DNA of 64,000 nt from Acetivibrio ethanolgignens. GTDB lineage: Bacteria; Bacillota; Clostridia; Lachnospirales; Lachnospiraceae. Where the stretch lies: positions 22,118 to 86,117 of the forward strand of contig NZ_LNAM01000208.1 of the NCBI RefSeq assembly GCF_001461035.1, in the 5' to 3' direction. The stretch's first letter is position 1. Each line of letters opens with the position of its first letter. Below, piece by piece: positions 63,942-64,000 of the stretch. Below the pieces are notes generated by a model. The model saw only the letters and a list, made by a program, of their open reading frames with translations. It did no database searches and was not told the DNA's origin. The position numbers and the translations under genes are program-made.

Positions 63942-64000
63942 ATGAATAAAAGTATAACACAAGACAACCAGAATGATAACCAGATTTCTGCATCTATCAA
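63942..64000 (+). CDS. Start of a probable transposase (3' partial)
   Basis: The frame opens MNKSITQDNQNDNQISASI with CCGGAGG before the ATG and runs off the window. This opening resembles IS4-type transposases that I recall from Clostridia, but only about 19 codons are visible. The AT-rich upstream 120 bp, with a 12-bp inverted repeat (TTAAATCAATA with TATTGAATTAA around 63772-63798), would fit an element end. Confidence 0.4.
   Translation, partial: MNKSITQDNQNDNQISASI

Overview
The window looks like a chromosomal segment of a low-GC, anaerobic, endospore-forming Clostridia, most likely a Lachnospiraceae gut bacterium. The clues are the spore genes gpr and spoIIP, an adhE next to [FeFe]-hydrogenase genes, formate-tetrahydrofolate ligase, the MBOAT/DHHW/DUF4358 surface set, strong AGGAGG ribosome binding sites and the conserved rimP-nusA-ylxR-ylxQ-infB-rbfA-nrnA-truB-ribF and rpsO-pnp order. 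The genus cannot be fixed from the sequence alone.

Layout. 1-10.3 kb: a GH13-like protein whose three catalytic carboxylates are all Asn, a small Cys-rich protein, an M18 aminopeptidase, gpr-spoIIP, a ~620-bp giant palindrome, then lepA-hemW-HAD and a PspC-type protein. 10.4-16.5 kb: two identical tRNA-Gly genes, an ECF-type sigma factor followed by a membrane beta-propeller protein, a DUF4358 lipoprotein, an MBOAT acyltransferase and its DHHW partner, then tRNA-Pro. 16.8-20.4 kb: small genes, a FeoA-FeoB fusion and a DEDDh exonuclease with a BRCT domain. 20.8-30.7 kb: a branched hairpin element, adhE with a Rex-like operator, and a divergent hydrogenase cluster (thioredoxin-like ferredoxin, PAS-bearing sensory-type hydrogenase, SpoIIE/PP2C phosphatase, second hydrogenase), then a BMP-family lipoprotein and a cation exchanger.

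30.8-38.5 kb is a decayed, accessory stretch. It holds the collapsed remains of an opp peptide-transport operon with an intact orphan binding protein, a chemoreceptor scrap, tRNA-Glu, a frameshifted tyrosine recombinase, an XRE-like protein, a probable type I toxin-antitoxin pair (holin-like toxin plus convergent antisense RNA), a YafQ-type type II pair, a frameshifted HicB and a broken ISAs1-like insertion sequence. It ends directly at the leader of rimP.

38.6-64 kb is mostly housekeeping: translation genes, a second copy of the giant palindrome between ribF and rpsO, pnp, an LtaS-like sulfatase-fold enzyme, a ClpP-fold protease, uppP, ftsK, a tandem pair of orphan ATP-grasp ligases, fhs with an unusual tandem-repeat leader, an aconitase-family hydratase, a flavin-binding protein and the start of another insertion sequence.

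The most promising undescribed items are: (1) the two-copy ~620-bp palindrome, whose arms show at least three compensatory base-pair changes between copies; (2) the tandem structured repeat in the fhs leader; (3) the branched hairpin downstream of adhE; (4) the type I toxin-antitoxin module; (5) the catalytically null GH13 protein. All calls come from reading the sequence; no database search or folding program was run.
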